Of a stretch of DNA of 64,000 bases, positions 16,693 through 25,483 are shown in pieces; the first letter of the stretch is position 1, and every line of letters begins with the position of its first letter. The stretch comes from Baaleninema simplex PCC 7105 (lineage in GTDB: Bacteria; Cyanobacteriota; Cyanobacteriia; Cyanobacteriales; Geitlerinemataceae), in NCBI RefSeq assembly GCF_000332355.1, contig NZ_KB235958.1, forward strand, positions 868,797 through 932,796. Direction: 5' to 3'. Position numbers and translations under genes: made by a program. Below the pieces are notes generated by a model, which had not been told where the DNA came from, did no database searches, and saw nothing but the letters and a program-made list of their open reading frames with translations.

Positions 16693-17304
16693 ATGAAAGA
16701 TCTAAAAAAATACCACAGCACGAATATTCAAGTTTACGAATCAAGAGCTAAAGCATGGGATTGTCAGCGATCCAAGATCTTCTTAGAGAAGTTTTGGATC
16801 GATAGAGTCATAATGCATTTGAAGCCAGGCTCAGATGTCCTCGACCTTGGATGTGGCGCAGGAATTCCAATATCGGAATACATAATCTCAAAAGGATTTT
16901 CATTGGTAGGTGTAGATGCCGCTCGATCGATGATTGATATATGCCAAGAAAGATTCCCTGATTCCCAATGGCTACAAATGGATATACGCAATCTCGAGCT
17001 GAATAAGAAGTTTAATGCAATTCTTAGCTGGGATGCCTTCTTTCACTTGTCCCAGGATGAGCAGCGTAAAGTCCTTGTCGATATTGCAAAGTACATTCAA
17101 CCGGGCGGCGTTTTGCTACTCACTATAGGCGATAGAGAAGGTGAGGTTCTTGGGGCTGTGGATGGGGAAATAGTTTATCATTCAAGCTTGAGTGAGAATG
17201 AATATCGGCAAATACTGGAAGCGCTAGGATTTGTATCCATTCATTTTGTTTTTCGAGATCCAGAGTGCGGCGATCGCTCTATTGTTTTTGCAATTAAGTC
17301 ATAA
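16693..17304 (+). CDS. Class I SAM-dependent methyltransferase
   Basis: 203 residues from the ATG at 16693. Motif I is VLDLGCGAGIPISEYIISKG (about 48-67), followed by VGVDAARSMID, a LQMDIRNL acidic loop and an ILSWDAFFHL post-motif. The substrate cannot be named. The gene is clearly more AT-rich than its neighbours and almost lacks the HIP1 octamer, which suggests recent acquisition. No partner gene is adjacent. Confidence 0.8.
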   Translation: MKDLKKYHSTNIQVYESRAKAWDCQRSKIFLEKFWIDRVIMHLKPGSDVLDLGCGAGIPISEYIISKGFSLVGVDAARSMIDICQERFPDSQWLQMDIRNLELNKKFNAILSWDAFFHLSQDEQRKVLVDIAKYIQPGGVLLLTIGDREGEVLGAVDGEIVYHSSLSENEYRQILEALGFVSIHFVFRDPECGDRSIVFAIKS

Positions 17305-17750
17305 ACTTAGAGATAACGAAGCGTTGCACTGGAGCGATTCTCCAGATTTGCCAATAAATTCGACCGTTGGAGATCGAGCCTCGTACAGTTTGCAATACCA
17401 GAAAAGACATATTTCTTTTCATAACAACCACCAATTCACAATGAAATGCAACACTGAGGGGTTTCATTTTTGAATTGGTGGATTATCGTTAGCTTTCCAC
17501 GTACGCAGCGCGTTCGGACAGACATAAAGCAAATCTTCTCAGGAGTCGTCTATTTGAACTGCTTTGAGAGAACTTCATTAAGAGCCTGCCTCAACTTCTC
17601 GCGTTCTTTTGCTTGACGTAACTACTCTGAATATTTTACTATAGCTCTCTCTATACAGTCTGAAGCGTGAAAACCGAGTAGCTTATAAGTGTGCTAGAGC
17701 GTTGTGCAGCTCTCTCCACACTCGTGCAGTCTCAATTTTTTCAAAAAGTT
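17305..17750. other. AT-rich intergenic region with a long stem-loop
   Basis: No gene is supported. At 17428-17481 there is an inverted repeat: CCACCAATTC-ACA-ATGAAA on the left pairs with TTTCAT-TTTT-GAATTGGTGG on the right, 16 base pairs with a small internal bulge and a 15-base loop. It has no T-tract, so it is more likely a mobile-element remnant or RNA structure than a terminator. Confidence 0.6.
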
Positions 17751-19016
17751 ATGGGCAGAACACCTCCTAATGTATCTACGATAAAAGTTTTGGGACGACC
17801 TGCAGAACAAGGTCGATGGTTGTTGATTCCTTTGGGAATGACTATCTTACTGTGCTTGGGAACGGTCTATTCCTGGAGCATTTTTAGAATCCCGTTAGAA
17901 AACGAGCTGGGCATTACTGCGACTCAAAGCATTTTGCCATTTACCGTTGCTCTAGTTTTCTATGCAGCAACCATGCCAATTGCAGGCTTTTACATTCCTC
18001 GAGTTGGAACCCGCGTGACAACAGCAATTGGTGGGATTGTCGTTGGCTTAGGCTATATCCTTTCAAGCCTTACCAATCAGGTTGGAGGCTTAATTCTAAC
18101 CTATGGCGTGGTTTCTGGTGTCGGGATCGGTATTGTGTATGGTGTCCCTCTGATGGTTGCCTCGCGCTGGTTTCCTGAGAAAAAAGGATTAGCGGTAGGG
18201 TTGACGGTTCTGGGCTTTGGCCTTTCGCCTTTTATTACTGCGCCCCTTGCCAATCGACTCATCAGCTCCTACACCGTTCGCCCCACTTTGCGAATTCTCG
18301 GGATTGCTTTTATAGCAATTATTTTCGTCATTGCCTTGACAATGAAGTTACCGCCAAAAGATTGGCAGCCTCAGCGAAATTTTGAAAAATCTCAACAGAT
18401 TTTGCCCATCACTTATCCTACCAATCTATTTAAGAGTCAATCGTTTTATGGATTATGGTTTTGTTATGCGATCGCCACGTTTGTCGGTTTGAGCGCGATT
18501 GGAATTTCGAGTCCAGTCGGGCAGGAAATTATCGAAATTAATCCAACTACGGCTGCTCGGAGTGTCTCGTTATTTGCCGTGTTTAATGGAGTCAGTCGCC
18601 CGTTGTTTGGATGGTTGACCGATCGCTTCAAACCTCAACAGGTCGCCATCTTTTCCTATGTGCTGATCTTGATTGCTTGTATTGTGGCGAGCGATGCTAA
18701 AACGGGGCAGCTCGCTAACTATCTCTTCGCGTTTAGCCTGTTTTGGTTCTGCCTTGGGGGATGGCTCGCTATGGCTCCGACCATGACATTACACTTCTTT
18801 AATCCTGACGATTATGCCCAAAACTACGGCATTATCTTTACCGCTTATGGTGTGGGCGCTTTGATTGGTACGTTAGCGACGGGTCGCATCCGCGATTTGT
18901 TTGGCACCTACAACTACGTGTTTTATCTAATGGCATTTTTGGCGATCGTTGGCATTGTTGTCTGTAGCCTATTCCTCAAAGGCGTAAGTAGGTCAGTGGA
19001 CTCGGTGGAAAATTAA
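17751..19016 (+). CDS. MFS carrier, OFA (oxalate/formate antiporter) family
   Basis: 421 residues from the ATG at 17751; a GTG 20 codons upstream is also in frame. Twelve hydrophobic segments are visible. The first helix has GTVYSWSIFRIPLENELGIT, the hallmark stretch of the OFA family, and the loop after helix 8 has FNGVSRPLFGWLTDRF. Family members exchange monocarboxylates such as oxalate, formate, lactate or pyruvate. The true substrate is unknown. Codon use is more AT-rich than core genes here, in keeping with the adjacent methyltransferase. A terminator follows. Confidence 0.85.
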   Translation: MGRTPPNVSTIKVLGRPAEQGRWLLIPLGMTILLCLGTVYSWSIFRIPLENELGITATQSILPFTVALVFYAATMPIAGFYIPRVGTRVTTAIGGIVVGLGYILSSLTNQVGGLILTYGVVSGVGIGIVYGVPLMVASRWFPEKKGLAVGLTVLGFGLSPFITAPLANRLISSYTVRPTLRILGIAFIAIIFVIALTMKLPPKDWQPQRNFEKSQQILPITYPTNLFKSQSFYGLWFCYAIATFVGLSAIGISSPVGQEIIEINPTTAARSVSLFAVFNGVSRPLFGWLTDRFKPQQVAIFSYVLILIACIVASDAKTGQLANYLFAFSLFWFCLGGWLAMAPTMTLHFFNPDDYAQNYGIIFTAYGVGALIGTLATGRIRDLFGTYNYVFYLMAFLAIVGIVVCSLFLKGVSRSVDSVEN

Positions 19017-19043
19017 AACGTCAAGCGGTACGCGACGGTTTGA

Positions 19044-19075
19044 GAAACCCGGTATCTCGGAGATACTGGGTTTTT
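19044..19075 (+). terminator. Terminator of the OFA carrier gene
   Basis: AAACCCGGTATCTC-GG-AGATACTGGGTTTTT: a 13-14 base-pair stem with a T-tract, 28 bases after the stop. Confidence 0.85.
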
Positions 19076-19118
19076 GAGTCTCAGCTAAAATGAGATTGTC
19101 GCCGCGAGAGACAAGTTT

Positions 19119-19751
19119 ATGGTTCGCGCTCTTACTCAATCCGTCACGTTCGATGAGTTTATCGCGTGGTATCCGAACGCGGGCGATCGCTACGAACTTC
19201 ACGACGGAATTGTGATTGAAATGCCCAAGCCGACGGGAACCCATTCCAACGTCACCGGATTTCTGATGGAGGAATTGATTCTGGCGATCGTCGAGATGGG
19301 AAAACGAGGGATTTGGACGATTCCGAGAGAATCGATCGTGCGATCGAGTCACGGACAGTCGGGTTACGAACCCGATATTATTGTCCTCGATCGCGAGGCG
19401 CTCGATCGCGAATCTCGCTGGAAGAACGAATCGATTATCGAAAACGCTCAGTCCGTCAAGCTCGTTGTGGAAGTCGTCAGTACGAACTGGCGAGACGATT
19501 ATTTTAAAAAACGGGCAGATTACGAGGAATTAGGAATTCGTGAATATTGGATTGTCGATTATGCGGCGTTGGGCGGACGAAATGTTATTGGCACGTCCAA
19601 AGAACCGACGTTATCGGTTTATGAACTCGTCGAGGGAGAATATCGAGTCAGTCAATTTCGAGGCAGAGAGCCAATTGTCTCTCCGACGTTTCCTGTTTTC
19701 GATCGCACCGTTGAGATATCCTTCGATCGCACCAGTAACGGCAACAGGTAA
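19119..19751 (+). CDS. Uma2 family (DUF820) putative endonuclease
   Basis: 210 residues. The core has YEPDIIVLDREAL, then VKLVVEVVSTNWRDDYFKKR with the acidic and Lys residues, and DYEELGIREYWIVDYAALGG, matching the best-known Uma2 consensus. It is the third DUF820 gene within 5 kb after the tRNA pair. Nuclease function is a family prediction. Confidence 0.88.
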   Translation: MVRALTQSVTFDEFIAWYPNAGDRYELHDGIVIEMPKPTGTHSNVTGFLMEELILAIVEMGKRGIWTIPRESIVRSSHGQSGYEPDIIVLDREALDRESRWKNESIIENAQSVKLVVEVVSTNWRDDYFKKRADYEELGIREYWIVDYAALGGRNVIGTSKEPTLSVYELVEGEYRVSQFRGREPIVSPTFPVFDRTVEISFDRTSNGNR

Positions 19752-19803
19752 TTGATATCTCTCCCGCTCTCTTTCTTGTAGTCGATCGCTCCCCCAATTT
19801 TCT

Positions 19804-20358
19804 ATGATCCCACCTCAACTATGCCATCTCCTCGTCGGCATTCCCGGTAGCGGAAAAACCACCTTTGCCCGCCAGTGGATCGAACACGATCCTCGCTATC
19901 GCCTTATCTCCACCGATGCCATTCGCCAGCGACTCTATGACGACGCCGCCATTCAAGGAGATTGGAACGACATCGAAGTGGAAGTTCTCCGCCAACTCCG
20001 CCAAGCCTCCCGAGACGATCGCCCCGTTATCTACGACGCCACCAATGTCAAACCCCAATGGCGGTTGGGATTTCTGCAAAACCTACACTCGATCGATCCG
20101 CCACCGCCTTGGAACTGGATGGCTTGGGTGTTCGCGGTTTCTCCCGCCACCTGCAAACAACGCAACGCCAACCGACACCGTGTCGTTCCCAACGAGATTA
20201 TCGACGAGATGGCTGAGGCGATCGATCGGTTTCCGCCAACTCCCGATGAAGGCTTTGTGGCAGTGAGCGAAGTTCCCTTAACTGACGATGGAAATTTCGA
20301 TTTTTCTGCCGTTTTTGAGATAGTCGAAAAATGCGATCGATCGAGTTGCCAGAAATAG
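19804..20358 (+). CDS. AAA_33-type P-loop kinase
   Basis: 184 residues. Walker A is LVGIPGSGKTTFARQW at about residues 11-26. ISTDAIRQRLYDD is the sensor stretch after the first strand and DDRPVIYDATN carries the second-strand Asp, as in polynucleotide kinase-like and zeta-toxin-like P-loop kinases. Phosphorylation of a small molecule or RNA end is plausible; the substrate is unknown. No antitoxin-like partner is adjacent. Confidence 0.75.
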   Translation: MIPPQLCHLLVGIPGSGKTTFARQWIEHDPRYRLISTDAIRQRLYDDAAIQGDWNDIEVEVLRQLRQASRDDRPVIYDATNVKPQWRLGFLQNLHSIDPPPPWNWMAWVFAVSPATCKQRNANRHRVVPNEIIDEMAEAIDRFPPTPDEGFVAVSEVPLTDDGNFDFSAVFEIVEKCDRSSCQK

Positions 20359-20412
20359 AGTTTTCGAGCTATTCCAAAATTACCCTGCAAGAAATCGCTA
20401 AAATTTTTACAG

Positions 20413-20546
20413 GGGTGCATCTCATACGGAATCCGAATCTCAAACAGCGTTTTTTTTCAAACCCTACACCCCCCTCTCTGTATCCTCTGTGCCTCTGTGG
20501 TGAAAACTTATTAAAACCCATAAATTTACATTTTTGAGATGCACCC
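20413..20546. mobile_element. MITE-like element with 12-base terminal repeats
   Basis: GGGTGCATCTCA (20413-20424) and its exact complement TGAGATGCACCC (20535-20546) bound a 134-base non-coding segment. Inside are ATACGGAATCCG and CTCTGTGGTGAAAAC, shared with the repeats at 8537-8650 and 56541-56684. Confidence 0.7.
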
Positions 20547-20746
20547 TCTTTACAGAGTAAGAGTTTTCGCTAAACTGTATAAAAAATCAAATCGCTTGCA
20601 TTCCTTTCCCTATCAAAGCTACAAGCATCTACCCTACATACCCAGATTGAGCGGAGCCACTCACGGCGAAGCCCCACTCGATCGGCTCTTGTTCCTCTCA
20701 CCGCTAAGCCGGAAGGCTGTAGCGGAAGTCTCCCAAGGAGAAAACG

Positions 20747-23701
20747 ATGATTTCCGTTTGGGCGAGCGTTCCCATCCTATTACTAGCGAGTTTCCTCATC
20801 GGCGGATTGCCCCTAATTCGTTGGATCGTTCTCGCTCTGGGCCGCAAAGACTTGCGAGAGTTGGGAACCGGAAACGTTAGCGTGTCGGCGGCGTTCTACC
20901 ACGGCGGACGTTGGCTGGGAATTTTAGCCGTTCTCTCCGAAGCCGGAAAAGGCATTGCAGCGGTACTGCTGGCCCGATCGCTCGTTCCCGACGCCCCTAT
21001 CTGGGAGTTAGTAGCGTTGCTCGTCTTAGTCCTCGGACGCTATACCCTAGGACAAGGGGCGGGAACCACCAATGTCGTCTGGGGGGTATTCGCTCACGAC
21101 TGGCGTGTAGCCGTATTGGTCGCCCTCATCAGTGGTTTGAGTTTTACCGTCGTGCGAGAACGCCAAGCCGGTCGTAACCTGGTTTTAGTGCTGCTTCCCG
21201 CCGTAATGTGGATGCTGTACCCCCACGCAGCCGCTCGAGTGGTGGCGGCTGGCGCGCTCAGTGCAGCTCTCTATTGGACGTATCGATCGATGCCTGACGA
21301 TTTAGATTTATCCCCCTCTGGCGGACGACCGGAAACCCGCAAGCTATTCCGCTTTTTCCGCGCCGATCGCGCCCTAGTCACGCTCGATCGCCCCCTAGAC
21401 GCCCGAAACGTCGGGGCGAAAGCTGCCACGCTTTCCCAACTGCGACGGTGGGGCTATCCCGTCCCGATGGGGTGGGTGTTAAAACCGGGAGACGACCCCG
21501 AAATCTTGCTCGAATCGCTTCACCCGTCTCAAGAAAATCCGCTGGTGGTGCGATCGTCGGCGTTGGGGGAAGATACAGAACGCGCCTCCGCCGCCGGACA
21601 GTACGAGAGCGTCGCCAACGTGACCGACCGTCAAAGACTCTTCGAGGCGATCGAGCGCTGCTTGGCCTCGGTGTCCGTCCCCTCCGCCGTTCGATATCGC
21701 CAAGAACGGGGGATCGAAGACAGCGACATGGCCGTTCTCGTCCAGCAACAAATCCGAGGGGTCTTTTCCGGGGTCGCCTTCAGTCGCGATCCGATTTTAC
21801 GGTGTGGCGATGCCGTCGCCATCGAAGCGCTACCGGGTGCCGCCTCCCAAGTCGTCTCGGGACAACTGACGCCAGAACGCTATCGAGTGTTCGTTCCCGA
21901 CGAGTACGCGTCTCTCGACTGGAACGATGAAGAAACCGGAAAATGCCCAGAGTTGGTCGTCGATGGCGAACCGGGAGACGTTCCCCAAGCGATGTTACGT
22001 CGCGTCGCGGTGTTAGTTCGTCAGTTAGAACGTCGCTTTCAGCAGGTTCCCCAAGACGTCGAATGGAGTTTTGACGGACAGCATCTGTGGCTGTTGCAGT
22101 CCCGTCCGATTCCGACGCTGCTGCCAATTTGGACGCGCAAAATTGCCGCCGAAGTGATTCCCGGCTGCATTCGTCCCCTGACGTGGTCGATCAACCGTCC
22201 GCTGACCTGCGGCGTGTGGGGTGACATTTTTTCCATCGTGTTGGGATCTCGCGCCGAAGGGTTAGCCTTTCACGAAACGGCTACGCTGCACGACTCCCAC
22301 GCCTATTTCAATGCCTCTCTGTTGGGGGAAATTTTCCACCGCATGGGGCTTCCTCCCGAAAGTTTAGAATTTTTGACGCTGGGAACCTCTACGAGCAAAC
22401 CGCCCCTGTTTTCGACGCTGCGTAACCTGCCGGGATTGTTACGGTTGTTAGGCCGTCAACGTCGGTTGGGGAAGGATTTCGATCGCGACGATCGCGAGAC
22501 CTTCGCGCCACTACTAGCGCAGTTGGACACCTCGCCAGTTTTGCCCTGGGGAGACTGCGAGATCGCCTCTGCCCCGTCACCGTCACAACTGTTAGATCGG
22601 ATCGAGCGCATTTTAGAGGGGTTAGAACGGGCGACGTATTACAACATTCTCGCGCCCCTCGGATTTGCCGCACAAAAGGCGGTGCTTAAAGTGGACGACG
22701 ACGCCTTAGACACGACGCGAGTTCCTGAAGTTGCCGCATTGCGGGCGTTGCAGGAACTGGCCGCTTCCGCCCGATTGCTGTTGCCAGAATTTCGTGCCGA
22801 TCGCCCGACATCGACGCGTGTAGACACTTCCTCGCTGTTCGCGCGTTTGGCGGAAACTACCGACGGGAACAGCATTCTCGAGGCGTTCGATCGCTTTCTC
22901 GATCGCTTCGGCTATCTCAGCGAAGTGGGAACCGATATCTCAGTTCCCACCTGGCGCGAAGACCCCCACCCGGTACGAGAACTGTTCGCCAAATCCATCG
23001 CCGACCCGACATCGCCGCCCTCGAAACCGACGTCGTCTCAGCGGGGGCAACAGTGGGTTCAACAGTCTCTAGAGTTAAAAGGACGAGTCGCCGAGGTCTA
23101 CAGTTGCCTGTTGGCACAGTTGCGGTGGAGTTTTGTCGCCTTGGAACGCCTTTGGTTAGACGCGGGATTGTTAGCCGAACCGGGAGATATCTTCTTTTTG
23201 GTCTTTCGCGAAGTTCGTACCCTCGTCACGGGGGAAAATCCCGATCTGGCCGAGTTCGTCCCGGCATTGGTGGCGCAGCGACGGGCGAAGTTCGAGCGCG
23301 ATCGCCAGTTACCCCGCGTGCCGAGGGTTACCTACGGAACACCTGCCATGACCCTGTTAGCCACGGAAGACCGTCCGGCGCGATCGCGCTTGCGTGGGAT
23401 CGGTGCCAGTGCGGGTCAAGTGGAAGGTTATGTCAAAGTCGTTCGCAATTTAGCCGCCGCCTCGAAGATCGATCGCCAAACGATTTTGGTGGTGCCTTAC
23501 ACCGACGCGGGATGGATGCCGTTGTTGGCGCAAGCGGGGGGATTGATTGCCGAAGTGGGGGGGCGTCTGTCTCACGGGGCGATCGTTGCTCGCGAGTACG
23601 GCATTCCGGCCGTGATGGACGTGGCCGAAGCGACGCGGGAACTCCGAGACGGCCAGCACGTCCGCTTAGATGGAGAAGTCGGCCTCGTTGAAATTTTGTA
23701 G
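20747..23701 (+). CDS. Fusion: PlsY-like acyltransferase domain plus PEP-synthase-like domains
   Basis: 984 residues; AAGGAG lies just before the ATG. Residues 1-180 are a multi-span membrane domain like glycerol-3-phosphate acyltransferase PlsY, but the family's GSGN and GGKG-type motifs are altered here to LGTGNVSVSA and LGQGAGTTN. Residues 215-460 are a pyruvate/PEP-binding ATP-grasp domain (VVRSSALGEDTERASAAGQY; VEWSFDG; LLQSRPIPT). A long middle section follows, then a C-terminal phospho-histidine swivelling domain (GGRLSHGAIVAREYGIPAVM, catalytic His in LSHG). The soluble part resembles PEP synthase and rifampin phosphotransferase. The substrate is unknown; a membrane-tethered phosphotransfer enzyme is the safest reading. 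Confidence 0.8.
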   Translation: MISVWASVPILLLASFLIGGLPLIRWIVLALGRKDLRELGTGNVSVSAAFYHGGRWLGILAVLSEAGKGIAAVLLARSLVPDAPIWELVALLVLVLGRYTLGQGAGTTNVVWGVFAHDWRVAVLVALISGLSFTVVRERQAGRNLVLVLLPAVMWMLYPHAAARVVAAGALSAALYWTYRSMPDDLDLSPSGGRPETRKLFRFFRADRALVTLDRPLDARNVGAKAATLSQLRRWGYPVPMGWVLKPGDDPEILLESLHPSQENPLVVRSSALGEDTERASAAGQYESVANVTDRQRLFEAIERCLASVSVPSAVRYRQERGIEDSDMAVLVQQQIRGVFSGVAFSRDPILRCGDAVAIEALPGAASQVVSGQLTPERYRVFVPDEYASLDWNDEETGKCPELVVDGEPGDVPQAMLRRVAVLVRQLERRFQQVPQDVEWSFDGQHLWLLQSRPIPTLLPIWTRKIAAEVIPGCIRPLTWSINRPLTCGVWGDIFSIVLGSRAEGLAFHETATLHDSHAYFNASLLGEIFHRMGLPPESLEFLTLGTSTSKPPLFSTLRNLPGLLRLLGRQRRLGKDFDRDDRETFAPLLAQLDTSPVLPWGDCEIASAPSPSQLLDRIERILEGLERATYYNILAPLGFAAQKAVLKVDDDALDTTRVPEVAALRALQELAASARLLLPEFRADRPTSTRVDTSSLFARLAETTDGNSILEAFDRFLDRFGYLSEVGTDISVPTWREDPHPVRELFAKSIADPTSPPSKPTSSQRGQQWVQQSLELKGRVAEVYSCLLAQLRWSFVALERLWLDAGLLAEPGDIFFLVFREVRTLVTGENPDLAEFVPALVAQRRAKFERDRQLPRVPRVTYGTPAMTLLATEDRPARSRLRGIGASAGQVEGYVKVVRNLAAASKIDRQTILVVPYTDAGWMPLLAQAGGLIAEVGGRLSHGAIVAREYGIPAVMDVAEATRELRDGQHVRLDGEVGLVEIL

Positions 23702-23789
23702 CGGAACTTTGGAATCGATCTCAGACTGTTTGCGAGATCGAAAGTCGAGCGACGTTCGGGTCGCAATTGTCAATTACCAACAGTCTAAA

Positions 23790-24755
23790 ATGGTTCTTCC
23801 AAACTTTTTAATTGTCGGCGCGGGAAAAGCCGGAACGAGTAATTTGATGGCGCGACTCGCCGAACATCCCGAAATTTACATCGTTTATAACGAACCGTCA
23901 TTTTTTGCCCTAGAAGGACAATCTCTCGATTTTAAAGGGCCTCCCGGTGCTGATGTTTTAATTAATAAAAACGGCGTCACGACCCTAGACGCGTATCGAT
24001 CGCTTTTTGAGGGGGGAAAAGACCATCTCGCGCGAGGAGAATCGTCTCCGTTGTATCTTTACAGTCCCGAAGCTCCCCAACGCATCAAACACTATATCCC
24101 CGACGTGAAAATTATCGCTATCTTGCGCGATCCCGTCGAACGGGCATTTTCGGCGTATATGCATACGTTCAGTCGAGGTCGCGAACCGATTACTGATTTT
24201 AAAGCAGCGCTCGAGGCCGAACCCTCTCGTATTCGAGACCGCTGGAACTGGATCTATCATTACCAAGCGTTGGGGTTTTATTACGCGCAGATCGAGCGAT
24301 ATTTTAAGTTGTTCGATCGCGATCGCGTTAAAGTTTATTTAAATGAAGATATGGCCGGGAATCCCGATCGATTTTTTGCCGATGTTTTCCGCTTCCTCGA
24401 AGTCGACGATCGCGTCTCGGTCGATACGTCCAAACGAGCGCTCGTCGGCCGAGTTCCCAAAAATAAAACCGTTCACCAACTCGCCAACAAACTCGCCGCT
24501 CTCGAGGTTCCCAGTCCGCTTCGTAAGTTAGTTAAATCTGTTGCGGGTGAAGGGTTGCGGGTTCGCGTGGCCTCGAAATTACGTCGAGCCAATCTCGTTG
24601 ATAAACGCCAACTTTCTCCCAACCAACAGCAAAAGTTTCTCACTGACGAGGTCAAATCTCAGCTAAGGCAAACTTACCGAGACGATATTTTAAAACTTCA
24701 AGACCTCATCGATCGCGACCTGTCGCACTGGTTGCGAGAAGACTCACAACGTTAG
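23790..24755 (+). CDS. Sulfotransferase family protein
   Basis: 321 residues from the ATG at 23790 (MVLPNFLIVGAGKAGTSNLM). The N-terminal GAGKAGTSN loop binds the 5'-phosphosulfate end of PAPS, and LRDPVERAFSAYMHTFSRGR carries the 3'-phosphate-binding Arg and Ser. It would transfer sulfate from PAPS to a carbohydrate or other acceptor; bacterial relatives act on exopolysaccharides, glycolipids or Nod factors. The acceptor is unknown. It starts 89 bases after the PlsY/PEPS fusion on the same strand. Confidence 0.85.
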   Translation: MVLPNFLIVGAGKAGTSNLMARLAEHPEIYIVYNEPSFFALEGQSLDFKGPPGADVLINKNGVTTLDAYRSLFEGGKDHLARGESSPLYLYSPEAPQRIKHYIPDVKIIAILRDPVERAFSAYMHTFSRGREPITDFKAALEAEPSRIRDRWNWIYHYQALGFYYAQIERYFKLFDRDRVKVYLNEDMAGNPDRFFADVFRFLEVDDRVSVDTSKRALVGRVPKNKTVHQLANKLAALEVPSPLRKLVKSVAGEGLRVRVASKLRRANLVDKRQLSPNQQQKFLTDEVKSQLRQTYRDDILKLQDLIDRDLSHWLREDSQR

Positions 24756-25117
24756 TTCGGCTGTGATAGGCAGTTTAACCGTCAAGGGCGGTAACGGTCA
24801 GTCTCTGTCTCGGATTCTTTTCGATGCGATGTCAAAACGCGATCGAGATTCGTGAAACCCGTCGATCGATCGGGTCGGGATGCCGACCGAGCCGGATCGA
24901 CGACCTCATACAAACCATCGAAAAAGAGATAAAATATAAGTATATAAACAACACAAAAATAGAGACGACATTTTTATAAATTCTTCACGATCTCCCCTCA
25001 AATTCGTATCAGTTCGTGACGTTTTTTGGAAATCACAACATTTCTCCGACCGCCTTTTGCCAGAGTCGATAGGATAGAAACAGAACGACCCGTTGACGAG
25101 TCCCCCAGGAGGAACCG
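24756..25117. other. Intergenic region, 360 bp
   Basis: No gene is supported. The section 24925-24990 is AT-rich and probably holds the promoter of the small secreted protein downstream. No repeat is seen. Confidence 0.4.
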
Positions 25118-25441
25118 ATGTCTCAGCCAATTTTCGTTTTCGCCCTGACTGCGATCGGATCGCTAACGCTAATAGGCCGTGTTGCGGCCCAACAACCGCA
25201 AGCGATCGAACTCGACGACACCATCAGTACCCGCGTCGAAGACCTCTATCTCGACGAAATTTCCACGACCCCCGATCGCGGTCAGTCGACCTACCCCGAA
25301 CTGAGAGAAGATGTAGGCTATCGGGGCGTTATCTTCGAACCCGTCACCATCGAACTCAACAACCCCGAAAACTTACCTCAAGATCAAAGCAGTCAGTTTA
25401 ACTTGCGAGTTCCGCTGACCAACGAAGGAAACGGCGATTAA
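25118..25441 (+). CDS. Small secreted protein of unknown function
   Basis: 107 residues. AGGAGG lies seven bases before the ATG. Residues 1-24 (MSQPIFVFALTAIGSLTLIG, then a VAAQ cut site) form a signal peptide. The mature part is acidic, with many Asp, Glu, Thr and Asn, no Cys and no membrane segment. I recognise no family. It is convergent with the aldolase gene. Confidence 0.65.
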   Translation: MSQPIFVFALTAIGSLTLIGRVAAQQPQAIELDDTISTRVEDLYLDEISTTPDRGQSTYPELREDVGYRGVIFEPVTIELNNPENLPQDQSSQFNLRVPLTNEGNGD

Positions 25442-25483
25442 CCCAACCGATCTAACCCAACCCGTCGATCTCGCGTCGCCGAT

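Noticed and set aside
24906-25130. Minus-strand 74-codon frame in the gap before the small secreted protein
   Set aside because: AT-rich non-coding composition, no ribosome binding site, and it covers the likely promoter of the next gene.
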